Shown here piece after piece: positions 18,070-26,796 of a stretch of 64,000 nt of DNA. The position numbers and the translations under genes were made by a program. The stretch lies in the NCBI GenBank assembly GCA_963663365.2, contig CAXXIH010000006.1, positions 1 through 64,000 of the forward strand. The letters are read 5' to 3'. The stretch comes from G963663365 sp963663365 (lineage in GTDB: Bacteria; Hinthialibacterota; Hinthialibacteria; Hinthialibacterales; G963663365). Within the stretch, counting starts at the first letter, position 1. Every line of letters starts with the position of its first letter. The notes beneath the pieces were generated by a model that was not told where the DNA came from, made no database searches, and saw nothing but the letters and a program-made list of their open reading frames with translations.

Positions 18070-18705
18070 CTATTTGGCCCGTACAAACGGATTGTTTTTC
18101 TTTTCTTGGCCGATGGTCGTGGTGGGGCCATGACCGGGATAGACGATTGTCTCATCGGGCAGTGAATAGAGTTTTTCACGGATATTGCGCATAAGCAGTT
18201 CCGCATCGCCACCGGGCAGGTCTGTCCGTCCAATCGAGCCTGCAAAGAGCGCATCGCCGGTTAGTACGATGCCATCGGCGGCAAGCGAAACACCCCCGGG
18301 TGAATGGCCGTCCGTATGCAATATCGTCCATGAATGTCCCAGCAGTTCGAGGGGGGCGCCCGGCTCGAAGAAACAATCTGCAGAGGGAGAAGTGATTGGA
18401 AATCCAATGCGCATGGATAGGTTTCGCTCAGGATCTTCCAGCCATTCCGCTTCCGCTTGATGTACATATAACGGGACCTTATAAGTTTCGACGATTTCTC
18501 TGTTGGCCCCGATATGGTCGCCATGAGTGTGCGTATTCCAGACCGCTTGAACTTTCAGGCCGAGTTCTTGGATTCGGTTTTGAATATACGCTGCTTCATC
18601 GCCGGGATCGACAACAACGCCTTCTAAAGAATCGTCGTCATAGACCAGATAGCAATTGGTTTCCAACATTCCCAGACACATTGTTTCGACACGCAATTCG
18701 CTCAT
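18070..18705 (-). CDS. metallo-beta-lactamase-fold hydrolase (glyoxalase II-like)
   Basis: 211 residues. The metal-binding signature THTHGDHIG is followed by further ligands in TDGHSPGG, VLTGDALFAG and VYPGHGP. This is the compact glyoxalase-II-like branch (YcbL/GloB2) that hydrolyses thioesters such as S-lactoylglutathione, or acts on unknown esters. The start at 18705 is favoured because GGAG stands six bases upstream, while the ATG at 18717 has none. There is no signal peptide, so the protein is cytoplasmic. It follows the large TIM-barrel gene by 33-45 bases on the same strand in reverse gene order, and could be read through from it. Confidence 0.85.
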   Translation of the reverse strand: MSELRVETMCLGMLETNCYLVYDDDSLEGVVVDPGDEAAYIQNRIQELGLKVQAVWNTHTHGDHIGANREIVETYKVPLYVHQAEAEWLEDPERNLSMRIGFPITSPSADCFFEPGAPLELLGHSWTILHTDGHSPGGVSLAADGIVLTGDALFAGSIGRTDLPGGDAELLMRNIREKLYSLPDETIVYPGHGPTTTIGQEKKNNPFVRAK

Positions 18706-18749
18706 CGATTGCTCCATTTAAAATTAATCATAAAATGATTGTGCAATGT

Positions 18750-21647
18750 TCAGCCGCGCGGTTCGATGATGTAGAGCCGCACGCCCGCACCTTCGATTTC
18801 GTCTTGAAAACCGCCTACTACCCGGCCATCGGGTTCTGTTCGTTCAAACGGTTCAATTGTGCGGCCCGAGCGCCATTCTACTACCGATGCCGGGACGAAA
18901 TCCAAAAATGTAAAAAGAACCGGGCTTGGGAACCAATCTCCGTTGGTTGCGAAAAGATAGAACTTGCCGTTATACCATTTTCCTCTCGCGTCTGTCGCAC
19001 TAGTGAACGGCTCAAGTGTGAATCGTTCGAGCGCATCTTCTTGCACAAGGATGGGCTGAAGCGTAGTAAAACGGCCCAGGACTTCTTTAAGAGCTATAAC
19101 CATTTGCGGATGGCGTTTTAAGACATCCAACGACCAGAATAATATGCCGCGTCCGCCGTGCACGATGGTGCTATAACATGTGTACCGCATTTCGCGCTCG
19201 CTTGGCGAATAGGTTCGTACATCGAAATTGGTTCGGTCCCATGAACGATAATCGAATGCTTGAGGCACTGACCAGACAGGAACGCGTCCGCGGGCCGCAT
19301 CGATGGCCCGGCGCATTCCATAATCAAAACGTGTCATCGGTCCCCGGGGAAGGGGAAAATAACTCATCAGTAGAATATCGATTGCAGAGACATAAGGCGG
19401 CGCAAACTGTTCGTAATCCAAGTGATGAGCGTAAATATCCGTGACTTGGGGACGGTAAGGATCTTCCGATTTAATGAAGTTATAGACTTCATGCATTGCG
19501 TAAGCCGAGACATTCTCCGATTCAGGGCTTTCCGCATTGTAATAAAAGTGAACGGCCTCGTGGTCGAATGCCTTAAGTTCCTGCCGAAGATAATTACGGT
19601 CTCCTATGAGAAATGTGGGAACATCGAAGGCCTTCACACCCATCCCGATGCCCGAACGGTTTCCGGTTTCGGCTAGGCGTATTAAATCTTCGGGAGCCGA
19701 GAAATATGCTACTGCAGTATTCACGCCCAAAGCCGCCAGGGAATCAAAATCATCTTCTCCCATACCGATAACACCGATGGGGAATTGAGGCATACCATTA
19801 ACTTCGAGCAAGCCGTCGCGATGGTTAAGAAATTTAATTTCGCATGGATGAGGCGGCAGTTTTTTCAGGCTTAAAAAATAGGCCGAAGGATCTTCGGAGA
19901 TTTCGGCACCGGATACTTTGACGGTATAAGAACCGACCGGCAGCGTAGAGATATCGATTAAGATATAGCCTGATGCCGGATCACCAGCACGGGATAAGTA
20001 ACCTTCGCGGGTGGTATTGTCACCCGTTAAGGATGCCTGCAAATGCATATCACGAACGGGTTGGCCGTCATGACGGCGGACTCGAATTCGTGCTGTTCCC
20101 TCACTGGTATAATATGATTTGTCGAGCGATACATCCCAAGCTGGCAACGCTCTCAAAGCTATTACTTTCCGTGTGAGAATAACACCATCGGCGGGCCGTA
20201 TTGCGGTGAGTACGAGTTGATACCATCCGCCGCGGCGCACTGTGATCGGCACCATCGCTTTGGCATCACCGCCGGAAGAGAATATGATTTCCGTTCCTTG
20301 TACTTCTTCAACAGATAAATCGGGGCGGACCAGAGCTACCTGCAATTGGACGGACGGAAGATTGGGATCGATCGTTACGATTTCCAAAAAGAGTTGATTG
20401 TCACCGGGAAACAGCGGATAGCGGTTAAGAGGTCCCCGAACGCTCACCAGCTCACTTTCTTCCGCGTTTCGCAGCGTTTCGATTAAATTGCCTGTGGGTA
20501 CCGCTTCGTTTGCGGATTGAGCTGAAGCTAAAACCTCTTCCAAAGCCTTGTTCGATACCTTTGGCAATTGTTGTGGAACAAGGTCTTCGAGATTTTCCAG
20601 TGTGTTTTCATAACCCAGCGCCATGTAGCCGCCGAATCCCGAACCCAGTTCATGAATTACGAGCGGCATTTCAGAGGCCATGAAATCACCAAGCCGGAAA
20701 CGGGGATGAAAACGAAGTTTTTCATTCAGTTCAGCGTTTTGCTTCAACTCTTCCAGTCGTTTTGTCTTCCCGAAATGCCGCTCGGTATCACGAACAAAAC
20801 ATCGTGTGGGATGATTCTGCGTTGATAACCCTTGCGCCACGCCCTGATAAAGGCGGTTGTGGCGGTAGTTATCTATAATGAAATGCAGTCTTGAGGCTGC
20901 ATCACCGAGATTCTGCAGCCGTTGTTGGAATAGTGAAGCCGCAGTGTCGATGACATGCCGCCGGTATGAATCCTCCAATCCGGCGATTCCAATGCGTTCG
21001 ACAAGTTTTTGACGGGTTAATTGAAGATCGATAAACGGTGGAAAGGTGGACAGAAACTCATCCCCATAAGCATCATTGTCAGTGTAAGCGTCCTGATCGA
21101 TTGTGCAGGTTAGGTCCACGCAGACACCGGTAAACGTTATGCGCGAGTCTTCCAGTAATGTTTTAATCTTCGAAAAGAGCGCCCCGTCCCAGTAATCTTC
21201 TTGGCCTAAGGATGGTTTTAGGGGAACTTCGCCTCCACCGATGGAGCCACATGGTTCAATGGGGAATAACGGATCGGCGAAGATCAACTCTGTTGGGCCA
21301 CAAACCGGCCACTGAGGCACAAGCTCAATCTGGTTTTCACGACAGGCGTCCGACCAAGCGAGCAGAAGATTCTTTGCTTCCTGATCATCGGCTCCCCTGA
21401 AATAGGGCAAACGTACAACCAAGTGGGTGAATCCGGCACGTTTGGCACTGGCCGCTGTCTCTATTGGAGCACGAGCTTCAACACGTGCCGCCCTGTAGAT
21501 TTCCTGTCCAAATGCAGTCGCTGAAAAGATGAAAAATAAACAGACAGCAAACCCAAGCGCTGCAACAACACCGGCTTTGCGCGGGCTGTTGCTGTTTGTT
21601 TGCAGTGGCAGGCTGCGTATATGAAAACAGTGCCTAGCGGATTTCAT
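18750..21647 (-). CDS. large secreted TIM-barrel protein, glycoside hydrolase-like
   Basis: About 965 residues. A signal peptide (VVAALGFAVCLFFIFSATAFGQ) is followed by a first region rich in barrel-like segments (AGFTHLVVRLPYF, ELVPQWPV, FTGVCVDLTC). A beta-sandwich region comes next (about 430-590). The C-terminal barrel begins with LLEVNGMPQFPIGVIGMGED, a pattern common in GH2/GH42-like barrels, and includes GRGILFWSLDVL. I cannot name a GH family or identify the two catalytic acids. The start at 21647 has GGAA upstream; an ATG at 21680 is also in frame. Either way it overlaps the 3' end of the upstream barrel gene, so the two are translationally coupled. The segment REMRYTCYSTIVHGGRG is related to VELRYMTYYALTKGVKG in that neighbour. 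Confidence 0.65.
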   Translation of the reverse strand: MKSARHCFHIRSLPLQTNSNSPRKAGVVAALGFAVCLFFIFSATAFGQEIYRAARVEARAPIETAASAKRAGFTHLVVRLPYFRGADDQEAKNLLLAWSDACRENQIELVPQWPVCGPTELIFADPLFPIEPCGSIGGGEVPLKPSLGQEDYWDGALFSKIKTLLEDSRITFTGVCVDLTCTIDQDAYTDNDAYGDEFLSTFPPFIDLQLTRQKLVERIGIAGLEDSYRRHVIDTAASLFQQRLQNLGDAASRLHFIIDNYRHNRLYQGVAQGLSTQNHPTRCFVRDTERHFGKTKRLEELKQNAELNEKLRFHPRFRLGDFMASEMPLVIHELGSGFGGYMALGYENTLENLEDLVPQQLPKVSNKALEEVLASAQSANEAVPTGNLIETLRNAEESELVSVRGPLNRYPLFPGDNQLFLEIVTIDPNLPSVQLQVALVRPDLSVEEVQGTEIIFSSGGDAKAMVPITVRRGGWYQLVLTAIRPADGVILTRKVIALRALPAWDVSLDKSYYTSEGTARIRVRRHDGQPVRDMHLQASLTGDNTTREGYLSRAGDPASGYILIDISTLPVGSYTVKVSGAEISEDPSAYFLSLKKLPPHPCEIKFLNHRDGLLEVNGMPQFPIGVIGMGEDDFDSLAALGVNTAVAYFSAPEDLIRLAETGNRSGIGMGVKAFDVPTFLIGDRNYLRQELKAFDHEAVHFYYNAESPESENVSAYAMHEVYNFIKSEDPYRPQVTDIYAHHLDYEQFAPPYVSAIDILLMSYFPLPRGPMTRFDYGMRRAIDAARGRVPVWSVPQAFDYRSWDRTNFDVRTYSPSEREMRYTCYSTIVHGGRGILFWSLDVLKRHPQMVIALKEVLGRFTTLQPILVQEDALERFTLEPFTSATDARGKWYNGKFYLFATNGDWFPSPVLFTFLDFVPASVVEWRSGRTIEPFERTEPDGRVVGGFQDEIEGAGVRLYIIEPRG

Positions 21648-22947
21648 CTTCATTCCAAAAACGGATAATTGTTCCTTCACCCGGTCCTAACAAAATTCTG
21701 GTGGATGGCGGCCCGACACCCCAACGAAAAGTCGTTGTGTTGCCAAGTGCGGCATCACACATGCGGTTCGGTTTGGGGCGTACCCAGTCGGCCAGCCGAA
21801 CCGGGATGTATCGTGAATGCTCTAAATCCTGATTGACCAGCGCAATACACCAGGCCCCATCCGGTGTTCTAAAATATCCTGCATCAACTCCCTTTTCGAC
21901 AATAGCGAAAGGACCGGTCCTTTGCATATTAAGGACGGTGTCGTACATGATGTTCAGACGTCTGGATAGGCGCTGGACTTCTGCGTAAATGGGGCGCGGC
22001 ACCATTTCGGCGTCGACCATGCCTTGGAGGTTCTCGGGGTGCTGAGGCAATGTCTGGTAGATGAAGAAAAAGAAACCTTTTACGCCTTTGGTGAGGGCGT
22101 AATAGGTCATGTAGCGGAGCTCAACACTCTGAGGATAACGCCATGCGTTTTCTTTGGAGAAAGCCTGCAAAACGATCCATGACGGCAGTCCGTCAGCAGC
22201 TTCCAGGAATTGATCCAAACGTTCCCGGTATGCGCCAAAGTCTCCGAAAGCCGTATCCGGCTTAAGCGGATAAATATCGAACACGGCCTCACTTAGGGCT
22301 CCGGCTTCGCGGGCGGCCTTTAAAGATTCCGGATTGTTGAAACAACTGAATGAGGGATGCTGGGGATCGTATTTGGCCAAAGCAGATTGCATTGCCAACC
22401 AAGCAGGCATAAGAGCCGGGGACGGCTCGTCCCGTATTTGATATCGGAGCAACACGCGGCTAAAGCCGTGTTTTTCGGATATCTGCCTTGCCACCTGGTC
22501 AAAAACCTCGGGAGCGGCCGGGGTTTCGGTGATTAGTTCTTTGGCGGAATTTGCCTCAAATACGACCTGCAATCCGTGAGCCGCGGCAACTTCAAGAATA
22601 AGCGCCTCATGTTGGGGCAGCACATTCGGGATTGTGACACTGTTCAAACCGATTCGTGCCAGGTCTGTAAACGCCCGATCCAAATATTGCCGAAAAACGA
22701 TTGGATCCTCGGAGACACCCAGCCAAGCGGGTTTTCCTTCAAACCAACACCCAATAGGCAGAAAGGGGGCCGGATTCAGTTTCACAGCTGCTTCCGGTTG
22801 CGGTTGCGCATTTTCTTGGGAGATGGCCGGCAAAGCGGCAAATAGCGCCAAAGTCAGCAATGCAATGGTCTTGCGTATTGCCGGACGTTGTTCTGTGGAA
22901 CAGCACATCTTTGCCAATTGAATGAAATATCGAGATGGATTACCCAT
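21634..22947 (-). CDS. secreted TIM-barrel protein, glycoside hydrolase-like
   Basis: 437 residues with a signal peptide ending near ALPAISQ. The barrel opens with FLPIGCWFEGKPAW and contains RIGLNSVTIPNVLP, LLRYQIRDEPSP (a possible acid/base Glu), SWIVLQAF and GVKGFFFFIYQTL. A small beta domain (CIALVNQDLEHSRYIPV) ends the protein, as in many GH42- and GH5-like enzymes. The EPSP motif after a beta strand looks like the acid/base position of clan GH-A, but the nucleophile is not obvious. An alternative start, Met14 at 22908, would give a tighter signal peptide. It overlaps the start of the following barrel gene, which suggests equal production of both and joint action outside the cytoplasm. 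Confidence 0.65.
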   Translation of the reverse strand: MGNPSRYFIQLAKMCCSTEQRPAIRKTIALLTLALFAALPAISQENAQPQPEAAVKLNPAPFLPIGCWFEGKPAWLGVSEDPIVFRQYLDRAFTDLARIGLNSVTIPNVLPQHEALILEVAAAHGLQVVFEANSAKELITETPAAPEVFDQVARQISEKHGFSRVLLRYQIRDEPSPALMPAWLAMQSALAKYDPQHPSFSCFNNPESLKAAREAGALSEAVFDIYPLKPDTAFGDFGAYRERLDQFLEAADGLPSWIVLQAFSKENAWRYPQSVELRYMTYYALTKGVKGFFFFIYQTLPQHPENLQGMVDAEMVPRPIYAEVQRLSRRLNIMYDTVLNMQRTGPFAIVEKGVDAGYFRTPDGAWCIALVNQDLEHSRYIPVRLADWVRPKPNRMCDAALGNTTTFRWGVGPPSTRILLGPGEGTIIRFWNEDEIR

Positions 22948-23110
22948 TTTGTCGTTTGTTGACAGTAGCCGGTCATAGAGATCCGGAATTAGACCTCAGC
23001 TTACAGTATGCCCGAAACGAGGCCAAACGTCGCGGTTGCAGCTGGGGAATTCATCTGCCTGCTTATGACCAGCTGTCCTGATGGCTACCCTCCCCAAAAA
23101 TCGGCCCAAA

Positions 23111-23144
23111 AACCAATCGGGGGAAGGCTATTCAGCCTTCCCCC
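23111..23144 (-). terminator. rho-independent terminator of the 771-residue cohesin-like gene
   Basis: A perfect 11-bp stem, GGGGGAAGGCT/AGCCTTCCCCC, with a 4-base loop. On the minus strand it is followed by GATTGGTTTTTGGG. It lies 35 bases after the stop codon at 23180. Confidence 0.75.
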
Positions 23145-23179
23145 GTTGTCATTCGGTTAGAACCGTAAGCGATCAAACG

Positions 23180-25495
23180 CTATTCGAGTTTTGCGATTTC
23201 CGCATCCACGTAGGCATCACTGCCCAGATACGGTATCGGCGGCACGCGGACGAAGAAGTTGCCATTAGCATCTTCTTTTGCGCCTGGTGTACCTGGATCG
23301 ACGCCATATAGCGGGATGAAGCGCGTGAACTGTCCGCCTGTATGCATTCCGCCGAATCCATCCAGTACGAAGGAGCCAATACGTAGACCCTCGGCAAAGA
23401 TCGGATCGCCTTCTGCATCAAAGCCCAGTAGTGGTGTCTCGGCGATGGAGATTTCAAAGTCGCGGGCGATATCGAATAACAGTCCGACCAGACCGCGGAA
23501 ATCAGGCGTATCGTCAAATGGCACCAACTTGTCGAAGTTCGCCGGAGCGCTCTGTCCGGGGAACGGTGCGAAGCGGACGATACCGAACATATCCATGATG
23601 CCGAGGCCGACCCATTCGGTGCCATCAGCATTCGGAATCAGCTCCATATCGCGATAGATCACATCACCCGGCGACTGGCTGAACGGTATACCCGTCAGGT
23701 CAGGCTGTGGAGCATCGCCAATAGCGATGACATCACCTTGGCTGGTCAGCACCCAGGCGCCCAGACCATCGATATCCGGCGAGGCGATTGAAGTGCCACG
23801 GTAGATTTCGAGGTCAACGGCGATGAAGTTCGATGCCGGTGAATTCAGAGCCGGTTCCGGATCGACAAGACCGGTCAGGCGTTCGAGAGCATTGTTTGCT
23901 CCACCTTCAGCGTAGATACGGCCACGGAAGTCAAGGACGTAGAATCCGTCATTACCGGCGCCTTCAACATCTCTCAACTGAGCGCTGTTGACGATATCGA
24001 TGGAGATGCTGCCCAGCTGCAGGTTGTTGGCCGGGTTGTCATCAATATTGGTCAAGAAGCCTTGGCTTGGCGGATTGGCGCCCAGTGAAGGTTGTACCGG
24101 CGGTATGCCTTGGAAGTTGCCGCTCGCCAAAGCGTAGAGACCTTGTGAGCCATTGATGCCGTTGACTTCGCCACTGAATTCCAGATCGCGCATCCGAATA
24201 CCGCGTTCCTGCGCGCTTGCAGGCGGTTTGGAGATGATTTGATCTGCATCCGGCAAGAAGTCGCCGTTCATGTCGAAGTTAAAGACCGCAGCGCCGCCAA
24301 TATATTCGTTGCCGCCACGTGTCAGACCGACAATACCCAGGTAGGCATCGGCTGGGATTTCAGTCGGTGTCGGTGTCGGTGAGAGTGTTCCGATTGGAGT
24401 TTCGGTTGGTGTCGGCGTATCCGTTGGTTCAGATGTCGGGCTCGGAGTAGCCGTCACAGTCTCTGTCGGAGTTGCCGTAACCGATTCAGTCGGTGTCGGT
24501 GTATCCGGTGTAACTGTCACCGTTTCGGTTGGTGTCGGCGTATCCGGAGTTACTGTCACCGTTTCGGTTGGTGTGTTTGTGGGTATTACAGGAGTATCGG
24601 TCGGGACCGGGGTATCCGTCGGTGTTTCCGTCGGACTCGGAGTGGCCGCGCCTGTTTCATTGACTGTAACCGAACCGGCTGTGAGCGTGAGTTCGGGAAC
24701 ATCAAGATCGTCACCCACATTCTCAAGCACTAAGGATGTGGTACCAGCCATGATGCCTGTGAACTGCAGACGAAGCAGCTGAACAACCTGATCCGGGAAG
24801 CTGACCGAGTTCAAAGCTGGCGGATCGATAGAAGCAATACCGCCGTAGCCGGCAACACGGACAACGCCATCCGATACCAGACTGGCCGCCACCTGACCCT
24901 TGGCTTGGTCGATGCTGTTGGTGATGAAGGCATTGAGCGCATCATCATCGGTGAGCGGAGCCAGGCCAACGAACTCCAGAATTTCCGGATCGAAGCTGAC
25001 TTCGAAGACCACGGCGTCGACATTCTGATAACCGCCGGCCGCGATGGCGATATCGGTCTGTTCACCGGTATCGATCACCGCGAAGCCCACATTCATCTCA
25101 GGCGGTATCGCAACGCCTGTTTCTGTGGGCGTCGGCACCGGAGTATTTGTGGGTGCGGTTGTCGGTGATTCCGTCGGTACTGCCGTAGCGGTTTCCGTCG
25201 GTGTGTCTGTCGGCGCAACCGTTGGCGTTTCCGTTGGAGCCGCAGTCGGGGTCTCAGTAGGCGCCGAAGTCGGTGTTTCCGTCGGTATCGCTGTCGCAGT
25301 TGGAGGTACAGGGGTGTTTGTCGGCGCAACCGTTGGTGTTTCCGTTGGTGCAGCCGTCGGCGTCTCAGTCGGTACCGTAGTTGGCGTTTCGACTGGTGTT
25401 GATGTTGGGGTTTCTTGGGCCCAACCCGCCGAAATGAATACTGACAAGCAGGCTGCAATAAATACTAAACCCAGCCTTGATTCTTTAACTTTCAT
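23180..25495 (-). CDS. secreted cohesin-like protein with ETPT linkers and a C-terminal propeller-like domain
   Basis: 771 residues from the ATG at 25495, which has GGGAGG eight bases upstream (the frame stays open to 25591). After a signal peptide ending in SAGWAQ comes a linker of about 100 residues built from E-T-P-T repeats. A beta-sandwich of about 150 residues follows (NVGFAVIDTGEQTDI, VVFEVSFDPEILEFVGL, VVQLLRLQFTGI) that looks like a cohesin domain. A second Thr/Pro linker of about 100 residues precedes the C-terminal 350 residues, which carry propeller-like repeats (GFYVLDFRGRIYAEGG, AWVLTSQGDVIAIGDA). Linker-joined modules of this kind are typical of extracellular scaffolds. It lies 116 bases after the other cohesin-like gene, so the two form an operon. 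Catalytic residues are not apparent. Confidence 0.7.
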   Translation of the reverse strand: MKVKESRLGLVFIAACLSVFISAGWAQETPTSTPVETPTTVPTETPTAAPTETPTVAPTNTPVPPTATAIPTETPTSAPTETPTAAPTETPTVAPTDTPTETATAVPTESPTTAPTNTPVPTPTETGVAIPPEMNVGFAVIDTGEQTDIAIAAGGYQNVDAVVFEVSFDPEILEFVGLAPLTDDDALNAFITNSIDQAKGQVAASLVSDGVVRVAGYGGIASIDPPALNSVSFPDQVVQLLRLQFTGIMAGTTSLVLENVGDDLDVPELTLTAGSVTVNETGAATPSPTETPTDTPVPTDTPVIPTNTPTETVTVTPDTPTPTETVTVTPDTPTPTESVTATPTETVTATPSPTSEPTDTPTPTETPIGTLSPTPTPTEIPADAYLGIVGLTRGGNEYIGGAAVFNFDMNGDFLPDADQIISKPPASAQERGIRMRDLEFSGEVNGINGSQGLYALASGNFQGIPPVQPSLGANPPSQGFLTNIDDNPANNLQLGSISIDIVNSAQLRDVEGAGNDGFYVLDFRGRIYAEGGANNALERLTGLVDPEPALNSPASNFIAVDLEIYRGTSIASPDIDGLGAWVLTSQGDVIAIGDAPQPDLTGIPFSQSPGDVIYRDMELIPNADGTEWVGLGIMDMFGIVRFAPFPGQSAPANFDKLVPFDDTPDFRGLVGLLFDIARDFEISIAETPLLGFDAEGDPIFAEGLRIGSFVLDGFGGMHTGGQFTRFIPLYGVDPGTPGAKEDANGNFFVRVPPIPYLGSDAYVDAEIAKLE
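24352..24650 (-). repeat. tandem repeats encoding Thr/Pro linker 2
   Basis: Short degenerate units such as the one encoding TVTPDTPTPTE recur without interruption and stay in frame. It is a coding minisatellite, not a CRISPR array. Confidence 0.8.
25111..25414 (-). repeat. tandem repeats encoding Thr/Pro linker 1
   Basis: About 100 codons of E-T-P-T-(A/V)-A-P-T type repeats, several of them nearly identical in DNA sequence. Slippage here would change the linker length without breaking the frame, because the units are multiples of three. Confidence 0.8.
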
Positions 25496-25611
25496 CCGAA
25501 GTGCCTCCCTTCCGTTCTCCGCGACGGAGGCCACCGCAATGGTGGCCGAGCACACGCCATAAAATTTCAAATGTTCTCTCGTTAAACGCACCTAAAATCC
25601 GCGAACGGTTC

Positions 25612-26454
25612 TTAGGGCGCTGCAACATTCACTGTCAATGATTGCCCCGAAAGTCCGGAAGCCGAATCACTGGCCCCATCGATTGATGTGGTTGTGATTG
25701 TGGTGCCGGAATCGATGGCAATTAAAGAATCGGAGATGAAACTCAACGATGTTTCACCGCCGTTAAATCCTTCTTTGGCTTGGAACGTAATTTCCGCGAT
25801 CCGGGCGTCGCCTGTGAAACTAAACTCATCGGGAGTTTTATCAGAGTCCGGACGTCGCAATAGGACAAAGACGATGTCGTCGACAAATCCCTTTTGATTG
25901 CTCAATGCAGGATTCTCGAAGATTTCAACGCTTTCGCGAATATCCGATGAATTGGGGTTGTTCGAAGTCAGGAAAATTCCCTGCACATTGAACTCATCAT
26001 CTCCAGCGACGACTAAGACGTCATTGCTGTTGAGCTCATCATCATCAGAAAGATCGAAATACTCGCTATAGTCGAGCTCGGTAGAATCCGGGGTTGCGCC
26101 GAAGCGTGTTCCGATTTCACGCACATCAAAGATATTCACACGGCCGTCAAAGTTGATATCACCACGGCTTTCTTCGATTGAAACAACTTCGAGAACGGAT
26201 TCATCAAAATCCAAATCGCAATTGGCGCCCATTAATTTCTGTGCGTCGTCCAGAACCACGGTTACCGTGAAGGTACGACCCACATTGGGAATTGCGTCCG
26301 TAGTGAATGCCGATAGCGACTGTGTGTCATCGCCTTGAGTTACATCAAGCCGAAAAACAGCCGAATCGTTTTGATTTTGTGCAAAAACGGGAAAAACGAA
26401 GGCAGCAAGCAGGGCAAAAAGGAGACAAAAGCGCCTTAACGAGTAAACAGTCAT
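25612..26454 (-). CDS. secreted cohesin-like protein with an internal dockerin-type EF-hand pair
   Basis: 280 residues, with a signal peptide (RRFCLLFALLAAFVFPVFAQ). GGAGGG stands seven bases before the ATG. The first half of a cohesin-like sandwich (RTFTVTVVLDDAQKLMGANC, DLDFDESVLEVVSIE) is interrupted at about residue 95. Here DINFDGRVNIFD, a near-perfect dockerin calcium loop, appears, followed about 35 residues later by a second acidic loop, DLSDDDELNSND. The sandwich then resumes (VDDIVFVLLRRPD, ARIAEITFQAKEGF, TSLSFISDSLIAIDSGT). A cohesin that carries a dockerin inside one of its loops could bind itself or its neighbour at 23180. The domain calls come from sequence pattern alone. It is the first gene of a two-gene unit downstream of the tRNAs. 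Confidence 0.7.
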   Translation of the reverse strand: MTVYSLRRFCLLFALLAAFVFPVFAQNQNDSAVFRLDVTQGDDTQSLSAFTTDAIPNVGRTFTVTVVLDDAQKLMGANCDLDFDESVLEVVSIEESRGDINFDGRVNIFDVREIGTRFGATPDSTELDYSEYFDLSDDDELNSNDVLVVAGDDEFNVQGIFLTSNNPNSSDIRESVEIFENPALSNQKGFVDDIVFVLLRRPDSDKTPDEFSFTGDARIAEITFQAKEGFNGGETSLSFISDSLIAIDSGTTITTTSIDGASDSASGLSGQSLTVNVAAP

Positions 26455-26478
26455 GTGGTCCCTCCATCGAAGACCAAC

Positions 26479-26509
26479 GGAGCCGCCGATCTTATACCTC
26501 GGGGGCTCC
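26479..26509. other. hairpin in the leader of the cohesin-like operon
   Basis: GGAGCC-G-CCGA pairs with TCGG-G-GGCTCC across a 9-base loop, with one internal G/G mismatch. It lies 25 bases before the start codon on the minus strand and has no T-run after it in that direction. Confidence 0.4.
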
Positions 26510-26548
26510 TAATTTCTTGACATCTTTTTAGGCTGCTCGGAGGATCAG

Positions 26549-26623
26549 CGGGGCTGACGAGACTCGAACTCGCGACCTCCTGATCGACAGTCAGGCATTC
26601 TAACCAAACTGAACTACAGCCCC
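26549..26623 (-). tRNA. tRNA-Asp(GTC)
   Basis: A full cloverleaf can be drawn. The acceptor stem is GGGGCTG/CAGCCCC with discriminator G. The anticodon stem CCTGA/TCAGG closes the loop CTGTCGA with anticodon GTC, and the T arm GCGAG-TTCGAGT-CTCGT follows. CCA is not encoded. A 10-bp perfect inverted repeat encloses the gene (26536-26545 with 26628-26637). Confidence 0.95.
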
Positions 26624-26678
26624 GCAAATCCTCCGAGACATCACTCCAACAACGGACTCATAAGCACAGCCCGACGCC

Positions 26679-26752
26679 TGGGCAAGACAGGACTCGAACC
26701 TGCGACTTCCTGCTTGTAAGGCAGGCGCTCTAACCAGCTGAGCTACTCGCCC
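26679..26752 (-). tRNA. tRNA-Val(TAC)
   Basis: The acceptor stem is GGGCGAG/CTTGCCC with one G-U pair and discriminator A. The anticodon stem CCTGC/GCAGG closes the loop CTTACAA with anticodon TAC. CCA is not encoded. A consensus promoter lies just upstream, and tRNA-Asp follows 55 bases later, so the two form one transcript. Confidence 0.95.
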
Positions 26753-26766
26753 GTTGTTGCCCAACG

Positions 26767-26796
26767 ACTATAGAGCCGGGGGCCTTAAAGTGTCAA
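26767..26796 (-). promoter_or_regulatory. sigma70 promoter of the tRNA-Val/tRNA-Asp unit
   Basis: TTGACA (26796-26791 on the minus strand), 18 bases, then TATAGT (26772-26767). The predicted start is near 26760, eight bases before the mature tRNA-Val 5' end. Confidence 0.75.

Noticed and set aside
18396..19121. 241-codon open frame on the plus strand
   Set aside because: It is antisense to two well-supported genes, has no ribosome binding site and has no domain-like composition.
24352..25414. Regular short repeats that could suggest a CRISPR array
   Set aside because: Units are degenerate, contiguous, in frame and encode Thr/Pro linkers; there are no spacers and no cas genes.
25044..25562. 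172-codon open frame on the plus strand rich in Val, Gly and Ser
   Set aside because: It is the antisense of the ETPT linker and exists only because the repeats lack stops on both strands.
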